Positions 42,020 through 53,716 of a stretch of 64,000 bases of DNA are shown here, piece by piece. Source of the DNA: Adineta steineri. Its lineage: Eukaryota > Rotifera > Eurotatoria > Adinetida > Adinetidae. The translations under genes were made by a program, and so were the position numbers. Location of the stretch: NCBI GenBank assembly GCA_905250115.1, contig CAJNOI010000066.1, forward strand, positions 266,850 to 330,849, in the 5' to 3' direction. The notes beneath the pieces were generated by a model that did no database searches, was not told the origin of the DNA, and saw only the letters and a list, made by a program, of their open reading frames with translations. Positions within the stretch are counted from its first letter, which is position 1. Every line of letters starts with the position of its first letter.

Positions 42020-43054
42020 TTATCGATATTTTTTAGTTTTTGAACAGAATCGATGGTTGAACTTATCATAAGTTGGTCGTTGAGGGATGACATTAAAGCG
42101 TCTTGATCGAGCTAAGAAACCTTCTTTTTCTGTTTTTTCTAGCTTAATTTCCGTTGGTGTGTCATTTGTGCGATAAGATGTTGTAAAACGGTCTGACGAT
42201 AATTCCCTGAGCAACCCCCTTAGGATACACTGTTTTGCTGTATAGTTTTCCGTAGAACGCATTATCCAGACGTCGTTCACTGGATGAATATTATTTACTT
42301 TTAACGCTATAGAAGTACCTTTCCAAACAAATACATTTGAGAAATCATCAGAAAGAGGATTATTATCATCATATAAATACATTAAAGAGTTTAACTTTCT
42401 CTGTTTTTGAATATTTTGATGAGTGGTATAGAGTTGAAGCTGTTGTACTTTAGAAAAATACATCCAACAACATTCCTTCGCTACCGTTAATGTGTGATGA
42501 CGAAATCGTGAACTATAAACAGTGGGATTAGTAAGAATAATCTTAATCAAAGAAATAATTTCGTTCACTGTTTTATAATCATGTAAATTATATGCGTTTT
42601 TACTGAGAGCAATGACGAATTCAGCAGTTGTATTTCTTGTTTCTACTAAATTAGCACGATGATATGTGACAAGTTTTTCATCAGTGGCAGAATTTGAGAA
42701 AATTAAATCTGTTTCTTTCAAAAGAGGTAAAGGGAATGAAGTACAACCCAAATAATCAATTAGTTGTATTGCGCCTAATATATTTTCATGTTCTGGTAGT
42801 TCAGTAAATAAAGTATACGGTTGTTCGGAACTAATTGAATGTTGAACAGCTATAAACCAAGTATAATGTATTGGAGGATGTAATAAATATTCATCAGTTT
42901 CATTTTGATTTGATAAAAAATCATCTTTATGCGACACAAGAACAGATAAATAAGGAATACAATCAAGTTGCTGTTTATTGAGACAAATACATTGATTAGA
43001 ATCAGTAAAACGAAATGTATACCTTGTATTATCAACCTCCAATGTGTCAGTCAT
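42020..43054 (-). CDS. BTB-like protein, unknown function
   Basis: A single exon, 344 residues when started at MTDTLEVDNTRYTFRFTDSN; the frame is open further upstream, but that part is hydrophobic and not family-like. The N-terminal about 110 residues (QQLDCIPYLSVLVSHKDDFL, HPPIHYTWFIAVQHSI, ILGAIQLIDYLGC) have the look of a divergent BTB/POZ fold. A helical middle follows (VNEIISLIKIILTNPTVYSS). The C-terminus is basic (RSRRFNVIPQRPTYDKFNHR). Similar proteins appear to be bdelloid-specific. If the fold is BTB, protein pairing or cullin-3 binding would be expected, but that is inference. Confidence 0.6.
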   Translation of the reverse strand: MTDTLEVDNTRYTFRFTDSNQCICLNKQQLDCIPYLSVLVSHKDDFLSNQNETDEYLLHPPIHYTWFIAVQHSISSEQPYTLFTELPEHENILGAIQLIDYLGCTSFPLPLLKETDLIFSNSATDEKLVTYHRANLVETRNTTAEFVIALSKNAYNLHDYKTVNEIISLIKIILTNPTVYSSRFRHHTLTVAKECCWMYFSKVQQLQLYTTHQNIQKQRKLNSLMYLYDDNNPLSDDFSNVFVWKGTSIALKVNNIHPVNDVWIMRSTENYTAKQCILRGLLRELSSDRFTTSYRTNDTPTEIKLEKTEKEGFLARSRRFNVIPQRPTYDKFNHRFCSKTKKYR

Positions 43055-43425
43055 GTTTATTATAATAAATCTTATCAAATGCAAGGAAGAAAAACAAAGT
43101 TTATTTCGTTTCTTTTCAGAATATTGAATCATAAACATCTCGGGTTTTTTCCAAAATGAATCATCTTATATGATTATGTAAATAAAATAGTTCTTAACTG
43201 ATGAGTGTGGGTGGTATATTGACATTATTCTGTTGGTTTTGCCATCTTAAGAGTAGAGATAACGTTATAATATTCTTATCATATTTTCATTCACACTTTC
43301 ACAAGAAATAGAAATTTTTTCAAAAACCCACTGCTTTTATCTAGTTTATGATAATATTAATGAAAAAGTGATACAGAAAAAAAAGAAAAAATATCACAGA
43401 CAAAAACATTTGAAGTTTACAGCTA

Positions 43426-44492
43426 TTATTGTTCTTCCGATTGATTCACATCGTTGACATCAGATGGATTATTAGTCCATACCTATACAGAAAAAAGAGA
43501 TTCTATCTTAAAAATATTTTATCACATTAATACTTACAGTGAGATTATCTCGAAGTAATTGCATAATTATAGTACTGTCTAAAAACGAATCGAAAAAATA
43601 TTGATCTTACTATTATTTTTCCTCTTACCTCTATAAGAATCTTCACCAATGGAATCTAATTCGGCTAAAGCATCGTCGAAGGCCTATGATGTAAGCATTC
43701 AAATGTGTAAAGAAATAAAATAGATCAAATCGAGCAAACCTGTTTAGCCATACGACAAGCAGTATCTGTATCATTGAGAATTTCATAATAAAAAACGGAA
43801 AAATTTAGAACAAGACCAAGTCGAATTGGATGTGTTACTGGCATTTGATTTTTAGCCATATCAAAAGCATCCTTATAGGCAATTTCCGATTCTCCAGCAA
43901 ATTCTAGAATTAATATCAATGTATATATTTATGTTCGAGTAGAATATTTTCTATATTACTTTGTTGTTCACTGCCAGTAGTAGCTTCAGCTAAATATCGA
44001 TAATAATCACCTTTCATCTTCAAATAGACTATCTTCGATTCAGCAGTTGTAGCTTTTGGAATGAGATATTTATCAAGTAACATCTAAATTGATAAATTTT
44101 TATTTCTAAAATGATTCCTAATTGAATAAATCCTACAAAAAGCTCTTGACATATATCTTTCAGTTCATTTTCAATCTTTTCTCGATATTTCTTAGCCATT
44201 TCTCGTTGATGTTCGGTACCACCGCCCTTCTGTTCAATGCTAGATATAGTTCGCCAAGGTAATCGACAAGCGCCAACTGCATATTTGTAGGCAATTGAGA
44301 GCAAATTGCGTTCTTCAGTCGTCAATTCATCATTCAATTCAACAACCTTTTTCATAGCAACTACCATATCAGGATATCTAAATCAATATTTACATTCCTA
44401 GATCAACTATATTTACTATGAAAACAAATACTGTACCGTTCAGCTTGTTCAGCTAATTTCGCTAGTTGTACTTGTTCATCCTTGTTTGTCAT
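43426..44492 (-). CDS. 14-3-3 protein
   Basis: Seven exons (44492-44437, 44377-44137, 44083-43960, 43903-43740, 43683-43629, 43578-43538, 43482-43426) join to 245 residues, the normal length. Family motifs are in order: [79 protein letters not shown]. 14-3-3 dimers bind phospho-Ser/Thr peptides in the cytosol. The phosphate-gripping Lys (AYK), Arg and the RY pair are present. Canonical VVGARRSSWRV is here [11 protein letters not shown], so Arg55 and Ser57-Ser58 are replaced; Ser58 is a known dimer-control site. A 5' UTR intron is likely (donor AAG|GTAAGT near 44592), with a TATA box at 44638-44647. Confidence 0.95.
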
Positions 44493-44637
44493 TATTCAAT
44501 ATAGTTTATCGTGATCAGTGCGATTGATAACTATATAGAATAAAAATTATGTAAAATAGGTTCTTATCGCAAATTGATCAGTAAAGACTTACCTTAACAA
44601 TATAAATATGTTACTATTAATTGAAAGAAGTGCTCGA

Positions 44638-44647
44638 GTATTTATAC
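44638..44647 (-). promoter_or_regulatory. TATA box of the 14-3-3 gene
   Basis: GTATAAATAC on the minus strand, upstream of the probable noncoding first exon. Confidence 0.6.
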
Positions 44648-46102
44648 ACTGCTTTTCAGATACATTCTTTCTTTTTTGCGTTCTAATTTCATAACGAATA
44701 TTTAAATATGACGTCATACATTATCGAATAAGGAAACTTATGCTAAGTATCGTACAAAAGGAAGGTGAGTATTTGATTAGTCATCCATATGTGCAGAACG
44801 AACATCGGACGGAGCGCAAAGTTTATTATGCGACGTAGCGTCATTACTTAGTAACCAACTACGATAGATTTTATTTCAATATGTATTCAAAAGAGGGCGA
44901 TAGTGTAACATGTTTTTATGATTAAATATACTGTTTCAGAAAGATAACTATCATAAAAAAGCTCGCTCGTTTTAATATGAATCATTCATATTACATAAGT
45001 CAAACCTAATATGCATCAATAAGCTTTTGCGATATTCATACTGACTATAGAAGTAATCGAACGGATATAAATAATAACCATCTATTTAAGCGCTGAGTAG
45101 TTTTAAATGAAAACTAAGTAAAAATTTTTAATTTCTCTAGGTAATTTATTGAATTCAAGTCTAAGTAAGGGCGTGAGGGTGGACGAATGTAACGAACAAA
45201 TCCCTCTTTATCATCAGTTTAAATCGAATGTGATCAAAGTAGAAGCTGAATTATTAACTATTGAGTTATGAGTTGGCATAGCGATATCTATAATTCGAGA
45301 AGAATGAGGAGGTGTATTGATGGATAAGCGATGAACTGTGTATTTAGTGCAGATGAATCCATTAGCAGAACAGTCAATCTTAATTCCTGTATTATCAGAT
45401 AAATAGACACTCGGTCTATAGACATATAAAGATTTTTTTTGCACATAATGAATAGGTGATTTAATACACATGTAGTTTCGAGTTGATAATATTAATACAA
45501 TTATTTCGAATGATCAGTTATATAAGAGTTTATAAAATGTGATAGTAATGTTTGACAATAGATAGTTATGTATGAAACTATATACAGTTCATGTATCATC
45601 AAGTTAGCAAGAAATACGAGTGTCAGCATTTCTCATTCTCAGGAACGGAGAATGAAAAAAAAGATTCAAATTTTTGATTTTTATTAGGTGATGTCAAAAG
45701 ATGTAAGTAAGGTGAATATAGTACCTGTGACTTCTCCATAGCTTCACTCGAAATCAGTTTATTTGCTCTTGATTTTTGACTATGTTTGAGATTTATTTTG
45801 AATAAATAATTAATGGCTTATAATCAAATTTCTTATCACATCTTTATATTAAGATGTTGTATTATAGTTTATTTCTTATTACAGACAAATAAAATGTTTT
45901 TGTTTTGTCAATAAATTTATCATAAATTTGATTATTTTTTAACGTTATCATTTATATCCAACATTCTTAAGATAATCTTATTAAATCTCGAGTGAGAATA
46001 TTCTAGAAAATAAAGCATGGGAAAGTGTTGCTTTACTTTTTTTAGTGTTTATTATGCTTCACGATAAGGATTTCATCCAACAATAAATATAAATTACGAA
46101 TG
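44648..46102. other. intergenic, no gene recognised
   Basis: AT-rich. A half telomere-like element (GCGTGAGGGTGGACG) is at about 45171-45185. The 85-residue frame at 45214-45471 (minus) matches nothing I know and is not called. Confidence 0.45.
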
Positions 46103-46142
46103 TATAAATAGGTGGGGATATGGATATTCGTCGATAATAAAA

Positions 46143-47449
46143 ATGACTACAATGAAGAATACAGTTGGAATGTACTGTTACTTTCTATGTATGTTTTTAA
46201 TTTTAAAATGTAATGCAGATCCAAATTTACCAATGAATACAATTCAAATTCCTTCAAATCGAATGACTAATAATTTTGTTCGATCTGAAAGATATTATAT
46301 CAAACAGCAACTTCCAATCAGTTTTACGAGTCAAGGTCCATCCGAAATTTTTGTTAAATTACCCGGTTTAACAATGCCATTCCATCATACAGAACCATTA
46401 TTATATAAAATTAAATTTGAAGGAAGATGTTATTCACCTCATTCTTCATTAATTTGGCTGTATTTACGTCTTATGATTAATGATAATTTGCTTTACATAG
46501 GGTAGTCAAAAAATTTTGGCAACAGCTCTCTAAAATTTCGTCCTAATTGGTTTTATTCCTCATATTGGTCTGTTCTAATAGTGACATGTGTTATGTATTA
46601 AAATACCAATACGAAGTTTCGCAAGTGTTTATTATGGCAAAATTTTAACGAATGTATTGAATACCTCTATTTATGTATGGATAAGCTGTGTTTACGATCA
46701 TGTATAAAAACTCGTTTATTATTAGGCTTAACAGCTACAGAAATTCATAATGAATTAACTGCTGTTTATGGACCAGATGTAGTTTCATATAATACAGTTA
46801 GTCGGAGGATTCAACGATATCCAAATGAGCGAGAGTCCTTAGAAGATAATCCTCGGAGTGGTCGTTCGTTATCCGCCATCGCTCAACAAAATATTGATGG
46901 TGTTAAAGATCTAATGAATGATGATCCAAATATTATTATTGATTATATAGCTACCATCCTAGACACAGTTATTACATCACTGATTGTAATGGATACTCGA
47001 AGATATCAGTAAAAAAATTACATAAGAAAAAATCATTATCAACAGAAAGTAGCATAAGTTTGCATTAAAAAAATACGGCAGTACATATGGAAAATATGGT
47101 TCTTAATTTTAATTATCTTCGAGGAGAAAAAATCAAAGTTATGGCTCATCCACCATATTCACCTGACCTTGCACCTTCAGATTTTTGGTTGTTCAATTAT
47201 CTGAAACGTGGTCTTGATACATACCCAGATGTAACAAGTTTAGCTAAAATGTTATCCAGGGAGCTTCGTTCAATACCTGTTCACGAATACCAAAAGACAT
47301 TCGAGAAATGGATTGAAAGGATGAAACTTCCTATAGAACATCATGGGGACTACTTCGAACATTTACTGTAAAAAGATCAGCAAAATGTTTTTTCTGTGAA
47401 TAAATATTTGAAAGTGACAGAACTTTTTGACTATCCTATGTATTTCTGA
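46143..47449 (+). CDS. small secreted protein gene split by a mariner
   Basis: A signal peptide (YCYFLCMFLILKCNA) is followed by about 100 residues with LPISFTSQGPSEIFVKLPGL, YKIKFEGRCYS and LIWLYLRLMINDN; I do not recognise the family. A mariner (46505-47431) stands at a TA just after LLYIG. With it left out, 46143-46504 plus 47434-47449 give 125 residues ending GYPMYF. A TATA box (TATAAATA) is at 46103-46110. In its present form translation stops at the first codon past the insertion, so the product loses only a few C-terminal residues and may still be made. Confidence 0.55.
46505..47431 (+). mobile_element. mariner transposon, internally deleted
   Basis: The ends GTCAAAAAATTTTGGCA and TGCCA/TGTCAC...TTTTTGAC are inverted and flanked by TA (46503-46504, 47432-47433). 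Inside, 46677-47012 encodes the N-terminal DNA-binding part (KTRLLLGLTATEIHNEL, YNTVSRRIQRY, NPRSGRSLSA). 47087-47371 encodes the C-terminal catalytic part (AHPPYSPDLAPSDFWLFNYL and on, with the last catalytic Asp region of DD34D). At 927 bp it is shorter than the usual about 1.3 kb, so the middle of the transposase is gone and the copy cannot move by itself. Confidence 0.85.
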
Positions 47450-47908
47450 TGATTATATGAATCATGAAACTTTTTAGTGTAAAGGTCACTCAACTTTTGA
47501 AATGTCGAGTAAAATAAAATATTTCTGAATATTATTCTTCAGATATTTCAAGGATAGATTTGCATATTCATTTCAAACGACTTCGTTGAATATATTTTGG
47601 CTATAAATAAATAATAACTACTTTTGTTATGTTTGACATGATTTAATCAGTATAGTGTCAGTGTACTTTTTCTTTAAGTATTTGAACAAGAGAAATCTAT
47701 ATTCTATTCTCTTTACAAAAAAATTATAAAAATAAATCAATTTTATAGTATATTAATTTTAAAACAACAAACGATCGAACAGTTATTATAAATTCTATTA
47801 TTTTACTTTCTTCTTTAACAAACAAACTTTTTCTAACAATTTATTTTTGCGGAAAGAAAACAATAGTTCAACAAGACCTACTTCTTCGCATCATTATAAC
47901 TTTATACT

Positions 47909-48800
47909 ATGTGGCATATATTCATCTATCTGTTTCTTTTTTGTTCAATCAAAACAAATTCAAGCACTATATATAATATTCCAATAATTCATAATTCTTC
48001 TTTACGAGTATTAAACTATAGTTCTACTACAATGATTGGTACTTGTGAAACATGTCTCTGTGCAATGTTATTGAATAGAACACAAATATCTTCTTTCAAT
48101 TGTTTTTACAATAATTATACATGTGAATTATTTTCCGAAAATCTCACCATCAATTCATTCTCATTAGTAAATAATTTAGAAAGTTCAGTTTACTTTTTTT
48201 CAATACCCAATATTAATATAACATCGACAGTAACTTCCACTACACAGAACGCCAATAGTTTGACGAGTAAGTTTAGTCTTAGATTAATATTTCCGCAATA
48301 AAATTTTTCTTTACTTAGGCACAAGTTCATCATATATCGTAAGCCTTCCCTTCGTTACTAATACATGGAATTGCATCAATGCTAGTTCAGTCAACATTCC
48401 TAACAACAACACGGCATTATATTTAAAAAAAAATATAACGAACAGTGCTTCGAATATGGGTAATATTACAGTTTATCTCGAGTCGAATGTTGACTTAACA
48501 ATCAGCAATGCTCAAAATATTCTGATCTTCGTTCAATCAGGTGGAATCGTTCAAATTTCAAATTGTCAAGATATGTTAGTGTATCTCGAATCAACAGCAA
48601 AGTTAACGCTTAGTAATGGTGGAAATATCATAGCATATATGAAGTCAAATGCTACGTTTACAGCTGATAATATTAAAAATGTTACTATCTATTATGAAAA
48701 CGGCGCTACTGGAAGTATTACACACAGTACCAACGAAACAGCCATTCTATGTCCTTCAATAACATTTAGTTATCCAAATACTTCATCTATTCACTGTTAA
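47909..48800 (+). CDS. secreted PAN-like plus solenoid-repeat protein
   Basis: Two exons (47909-48266 and 48319-48800) with a 52-bp phase-1 intron join to 279 residues. A signal peptide (MWHIFIYLFLFCSIKTNSS) is followed by a PAN/apple-like Cys motif (TCETCLCAMLL, FNCFYNNYTCELF). A Thr-rich linker leads to about six repeats of 18-20 residues: VYLESNVDLTISNAQNILIF, VQSGGIVQISNCQDMLVYLE, STAKLTLSNGGNIIAYM. Their regular spacing suggests a beta-solenoid. The protein is rich in N-glycosylation sites. Function unknown; an extracellular or surface binding role is inferred. Confidence 0.7.
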
Positions 48801-48811
48801 CAAATATCTAA

Positions 48812-49431
48812 CGAGGAACACTATGTGGGTGTAACACTCCAATTTCATTCATTCATATGGCATTTGATAGATCATAGTGAGGTAGTCAATACCTAAAAAC
48901 GTTAGCGGGCATCAGTTCATTCACGAGCCGTTATAGTCATTTTACTGAAATTTTAGCCTATGACATAGTATCCATCAAAAACTATAATGACGATATTTCG
49001 ACTTGACATCTCGTCTACAGGTAGGCCTACTTATAACTAGAATGTCCTAAAAAGCTCAGGTCAAAAGATTATTTCCTCCATCAGATATTGAATTTTCAAA
49101 ATCACTCATATTTTACGAAAAGATTCGAGGACGTCATGTTTTTTTGAGAATTTAATATCTCATGGAGGAAATAATCTTTTGACCTGAGCTTTTTAGGACA
49201 TTCTAGTTATAAGTAGGCCTACCTGTAGACGAGATGTCAAGTCGAAATATCGTCATTATAGTTTTTGATGGATACTATGTCATAGGCTAAAATTTCAATA
49301 AAATGACTATAACGCCTCGTGAATGAACTGATGCCCGCTAATGTTTTTAGGTTTTGACTACCTCACTATGGTCTATCAAATGCCATATGAATGAATGAAA
49401 TCGGAGTGTTCCACCCAAATAGTGTTCCTCG
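48812..49431. mobile_element. 620-bp near-perfect palindrome (MITE)
   Basis: Two arms of about 270-285 bases are inverted copies of each other (CGAGGAACACTATNTGGGTG at both outer ends) around a loop of about 60 bases. A TAA stands at both borders (48809-48811 and 49432-49434), a three-base duplication as in PIF/Harbinger elements. No coding. It starts 12 bases after the stop of the secreted solenoid gene, so its transcript may read into it and form a long hairpin. Confidence 0.85.
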
Positions 49432-49484
49432 TAAGCAAAACTCCAATAAAATCAAAAGTTCGATTATAATTTCTTACAAATGTT

Positions 49485-49525
49485 TAGGCGTGGGAGTGAA
49501 TAGAAGTAGACACCCACACCCTTAA
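49485..49525. repeat. telomere-like palindrome, copy 25
   Basis: AGGCGTGGGAGTGAATAGAA faces GACACCCACACCCTTAA. It ends 17 bases beyond the stop of the carboxylesterase gene. Confidence 0.55.
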
Positions 49526-49541
49526 AAAATAGAAATTATTC

Positions 49542-51225
49542 TTAAGCATTATTTCCAAAAGTTTCTAAAACACCTTTTGTTTCCATTTCATCAAAAAGCG
49601 AGCAATTTCTATTCCATGTTACAGGTGAGAAGTTATGATCAGGTGTGAAATAAAAATATTGTGGCATAGATGGATCATATATCGGCCATTGATTTAATGG
49701 TATTCCGGTCGTAGCTATATTAATCCAATGTGAAATAATTCCATTAGAAAATATTCTTGATTGATTGTTCCATTTACAATGAATTTCTCTATGTGAATCA
49801 GCATCACTGACCGTTCCGAATACAAATGGAAGTTCTGATGAATGTCTACAAATACCTTCGTCTGTAACTGAAGGACATCGTGGATAACAATTTAAATGAT
49901 AAGAAAATAATTTCTTTTTTTCATCTTGTCGATCATATGTTCGATAAAAAGCATTGAATATTCGACGAATATCACAATCATAAATTTTATCCATTAATAT
50001 TAAACGAACAATATTACAACAACGAGTTATATTAGCATTTCGTTCTGATGAACAATTATTTAAATGATAATAATCTACAATTATTTGTAACCATTTTTGT
50101 TCTATAGATTGAGATAATAATGCAATAGCTTCTTTAAAATTCATAAAAGGATGTTGATGACAAATTGGTTGTTCATAATCATTATTACCCATAATAAGAC
50201 TGACATTATTATATGTACCATTTTGAATTGCTAATGGAGGATATAATGGAAAAAAATAATTGTCAATTATTGGTTTTGTATATCGATTATCATAGGCTTT
50301 CAATAGATCTTTAAATGAAGTATTACGTAAACATGAAAGAGTTTTTTGTTTATCATCATTAGTACAATGTAATCGTTGAACAATAGAATTCGAATAATTA
50401 AGAGCATTATTCATATTATAATAAGATGAATAAGTTCCAGGAGAACCTAAACCTGATTGACTTATAGCCGTTTGATAAAGATCAACTGAATCTTTTACTG
50501 CACCAAGATCAATAACTGAAAGTGCTCCAGCACTTTGACCGAATAATGAAACATGACTTGCATTACCACCATAATCCACGATATTTTTCTTTATCCAACG
50601 CAATGCAGATAACATATCTAAATACATATAATTACCTGCTGTTGGCCATTCTGAATCTTCTTCAATTAATTCTTTTAAATACATATCTGCTAATACTCCT
50701 AATCGATAATTAATTGTAATAATAATAACTGGTTGATCTTGTGGTGAATGAGCAATCATATTTGTACCATTATATATTAATGGAATACTTTGCGATGAAC
50801 ATCCATGATTATGACCACCACCATGAATCCAAACAAGTACTGGTAATAATGAATGATTTGATGGTATTATTGGTTTATAAATATTTAAAGATAGACATTG
50901 TTCATCTTGTTTTGGAATGTATGCACTTGTTTTTGGTTGTGGACAGCATGGACCAAATGATGTTGCTTGAAATGAACCATTGGGAAATATTTCTGATGCA
51001 AGATCAATCGGTGGTTTCCATCGAATAACTTTTGCATATTGTATTCTATACAAAAATATGTATTGTTTCTAATCGCTCAATTTTCTTTTACCCTAAATAT
51101 TCAGTTGAATATTGAGTTTGTCGACCATAAATCACTCCTAGTTGTGTTCGAAGACTAGTATCAGCAGTTGAATTGTTTATAATAATAATTATTAAAATAT
51201 AAAATAGTAAGCAGAATTGAGTCAT
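49542..51225 (-). CDS. carboxylesterase / cholinesterase-like protein
   Basis: Two exons (51225-51092, 51045-49542) join across a 46-bp intron to 545 residues, the family length. A signal peptide (FCLLFYILIIIIINNSTA) makes it secreted. Family signatures: DEQCLSLNIYKP, the oxyanion-hole VWIHGGGHNHG, the nucleophile elbow VSLFGQSAGA (Ser) and CRHSSELPFVFG, which carries the catalytic His region. The acid residue is less clear (NDYEQPICHQHPFM may cover it). Many Cys and N-glycosylation sites. It would hydrolyse carboxylic esters outside the cell; the substrate is unknown. Confidence 0.85.
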
Positions 51226-51506
51226 CTAAATAATACAGTCAATATACTGATTTTACGAGAATGTTATCATTTATCGTCAAACATTTTATATTCTCTTCTT
51301 TTTTTTATATTTCTTTGTTATCATCACATGATATTATCTTATAAGCAACAGCAAAGATGCATATTTGCTTTTGATGTTGTCTAGAGAAAGAATCGGAGTG
51401 TATGCGTCAAACCCGTCTTCATAATATTGAATGAATTTATATTTATTCAGGTAAATATTTCGTAAGTTAAATAAAAAAAACAATAAAAGAAATATGATCA
51501 AGTCAT

Positions 51507-53164
51507 TCAGACGCCAAGGAAAAAGTCAGCACTTGTTAAATTTCCAGTACCAGGATACCGAGACCACAGCGTAATTTTATATAGATCAACAATCTGAGTC
51601 GAAAATGCTTGACTAATATAATCAGAAGCTGTAAGGCTTCCACCCATATAGTAATAGATACCTGAATTAGGAAAATAAGTAAAATTGCCAGAGGTGTAAT
51701 TGGATTGAACGCCATCAGTAATTGTTTCATTATTTTGATTACAGTATATCCAAGATGACAAATTACCTGTTTCAAAACCTGGATTACCAAGTAATTCAGT
51801 ACTTGGTGCTGCATAATCTCGTACAGAAACATCATCCAAAGTAAAATAAGCAGTTTGTCTACGAAAAGCAAATACAATACGAGTTGCGTTCGCAACAGCC
51901 GTATAATTGTAAATATATTGATGATATCTATAAGCAGGACAAGGATAACAATTAGCCACCATTGCAATATTAGCCAACGCTGCTGTACAAATATTGGACG
52001 TAATGGCTAATAGAAAAGTTACATCAACTTTTAGTTTCTTTTATTTTCAAAACTACATACTGATCGCTGTTGTACTGCTTGTTGTAGCTTGACATGCAAA
52101 TAAATTTCTATATATGATTCTCATAACATGAATTTAACTTACTTGTACTACTGCTGGAACTTGTTGAACTCGTCGATGCTATAGAAAGAAACTTGTGTAT
52201 TAATTTTTATGAAATACGAATTGAAATTAAGATAAATTTCGTTTAAACCTGATCCTAATGCTAGTACTCTTAATGATTATATATATCAAAAGTTCACTCA
52301 CTAGTGGCTGTTGTAGTTGTCATATTATTTGATGAAGTCGTGGCTGATTGATTTAAAACGAACATTAAAATTACAAGATACATGTAGAAATGGTTGTAGA
52401 AAAACAACTCTTACCTATTGTTGTAGTCATCGTTTTCGTGAGTGTGATTACCGTAGCCGGTATTATTGCAATAGCGATAAGGACTAATGATATAACGATG
52501 GCCAGTGCTATCAGAGTACGAGGCGAACATGACGGACATAATTTACGCTTTTTTTTATTTTCTATTTGTGTTCGTTCAATGGTAAATAACTGTCGTCGAT
52601 CACCTAAACTAAATCGTGATTGTTTTGTTCTTGAAACAGAACTAAGATTGGAATGGATAGTTGATCGTAATGGATCATAATTGCTCGATGGTACCACCTA
52701 TCAAAATAAAAATAATTACACTTGATTAGATCTTTGAAATGTATTTTCGCATGTTTCACCTTCGATGAAAATCTATTTGGTAGGGTGGATTGACGAGCTA
52801 CTGAAGATATTAATGGGACTGCGGAGTCAGTCACAGACTTCAGTGAGTTTCGATTTGTTGTTGAATGTAAAATATGAGATTGATTAACATCATTCGTGAC
52901 TCCTTGTTTTATATTCACATCAGCTATTGCAATGTTAATTTTGCTCACACTTGGAACACTTTGTCGATTTGTTCTAAATGATCCATCCAAACGTGATTTG
53001 ATTCGTGTGACTCGAACTACATTCGAAACTCTTCCTTTCTAGTAAAACAATAATATGATCACATGAAAGAAAAGCAAACTAATAAATACCTTAGAATGAT
53101 GTGTAATTGAATGACGTCGATGCTTTTTTACTTTAGTTACTAAAACTTTTGGAAGAGGTGGCAT
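51507..53164 (-). CDS. type II membrane protein with Thr/Ser stalk, ectodomain C
   Basis: Seven exons (53164-53090, 53038-52760, 52697-52415, 52343-52302, 52178-52143, 52087-52061, 52006-51507) join to 413 residues; the start is uncertain. A long basic cytosolic part (VTKVKKHRRHSITHHSK, NRQSVPSVSKIN) leads to a membrane span (LIALAIVISLVLIAIAIIPA). A Thr/Ser stalk follows, made by three tiny phase-1 exons of 42, 36 and 27 nt. The ectodomain FTLDDVSVRDYAA, LLGNPGFETGNLSSW, YYYMGGSLTASDYISQAFST closely resembles ectodomain B at 8.3 kb. The architecture is the same as in the 4.4-9.8 kb genes, but the cytosolic and membrane parts are unrelated. Confidence 0.75.
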
Positions 53165-53716
53165 ATCTACGTCGTTCTTATCTTGTATTATCAGAAATAT
53201 ACTCAAGATTATTCTAAAATAGTTTGTATCATTGTATTTTATAGTCAAAAGTTGATTAGATTAAAATCTATTGTTCTGCATGTTGTTTATTCATCTGATA
53301 TTTAGCTGGCTTTCTCATAATTAAAAAGAATCGTTCGATGATGTTGAAGAAAGATTGTTATTCATATTTATTTACAATGACAGTTGTAGTGATTTCTTAT
53401 ATGACAAAAAAAATCTCTAATTATTTTTCATTGTTAAAAGTTGCAAATATAAAAAAGGATGATTCGATGTATATAATTATGTTACATTCACATGATGCCA
53501 TCAGTGTCAGATCTATAATAGTAATTTGTGAGATAAGAGCTTAATTGGAAATCTATTTTATTGTCAAATTCATTCAATCTTTATTTTTCTTTTTCGTTCT
53601 ATATTATGATGTATATCATCAATTTGACTTGTACTTTTAATCTCCATCGGTAGCACGATCAAAGAATCTTTTATACATCAGTATCTTTTTCAGAGCCGAA
53701 TTTATTTATTTCATTA

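Noticed and set aside
43055-43138. Earlier ATG for the BTB-like gene
   Set aside because: The extra 28 residues are hydrophobic and unlike a cytosolic BTB start; MTDTLEVDN is the more natural start.
45214-45471. 85-residue minus-strand frame
   Set aside because: Composition is plausible, but no signal peptide, domain or exon partner was seen.
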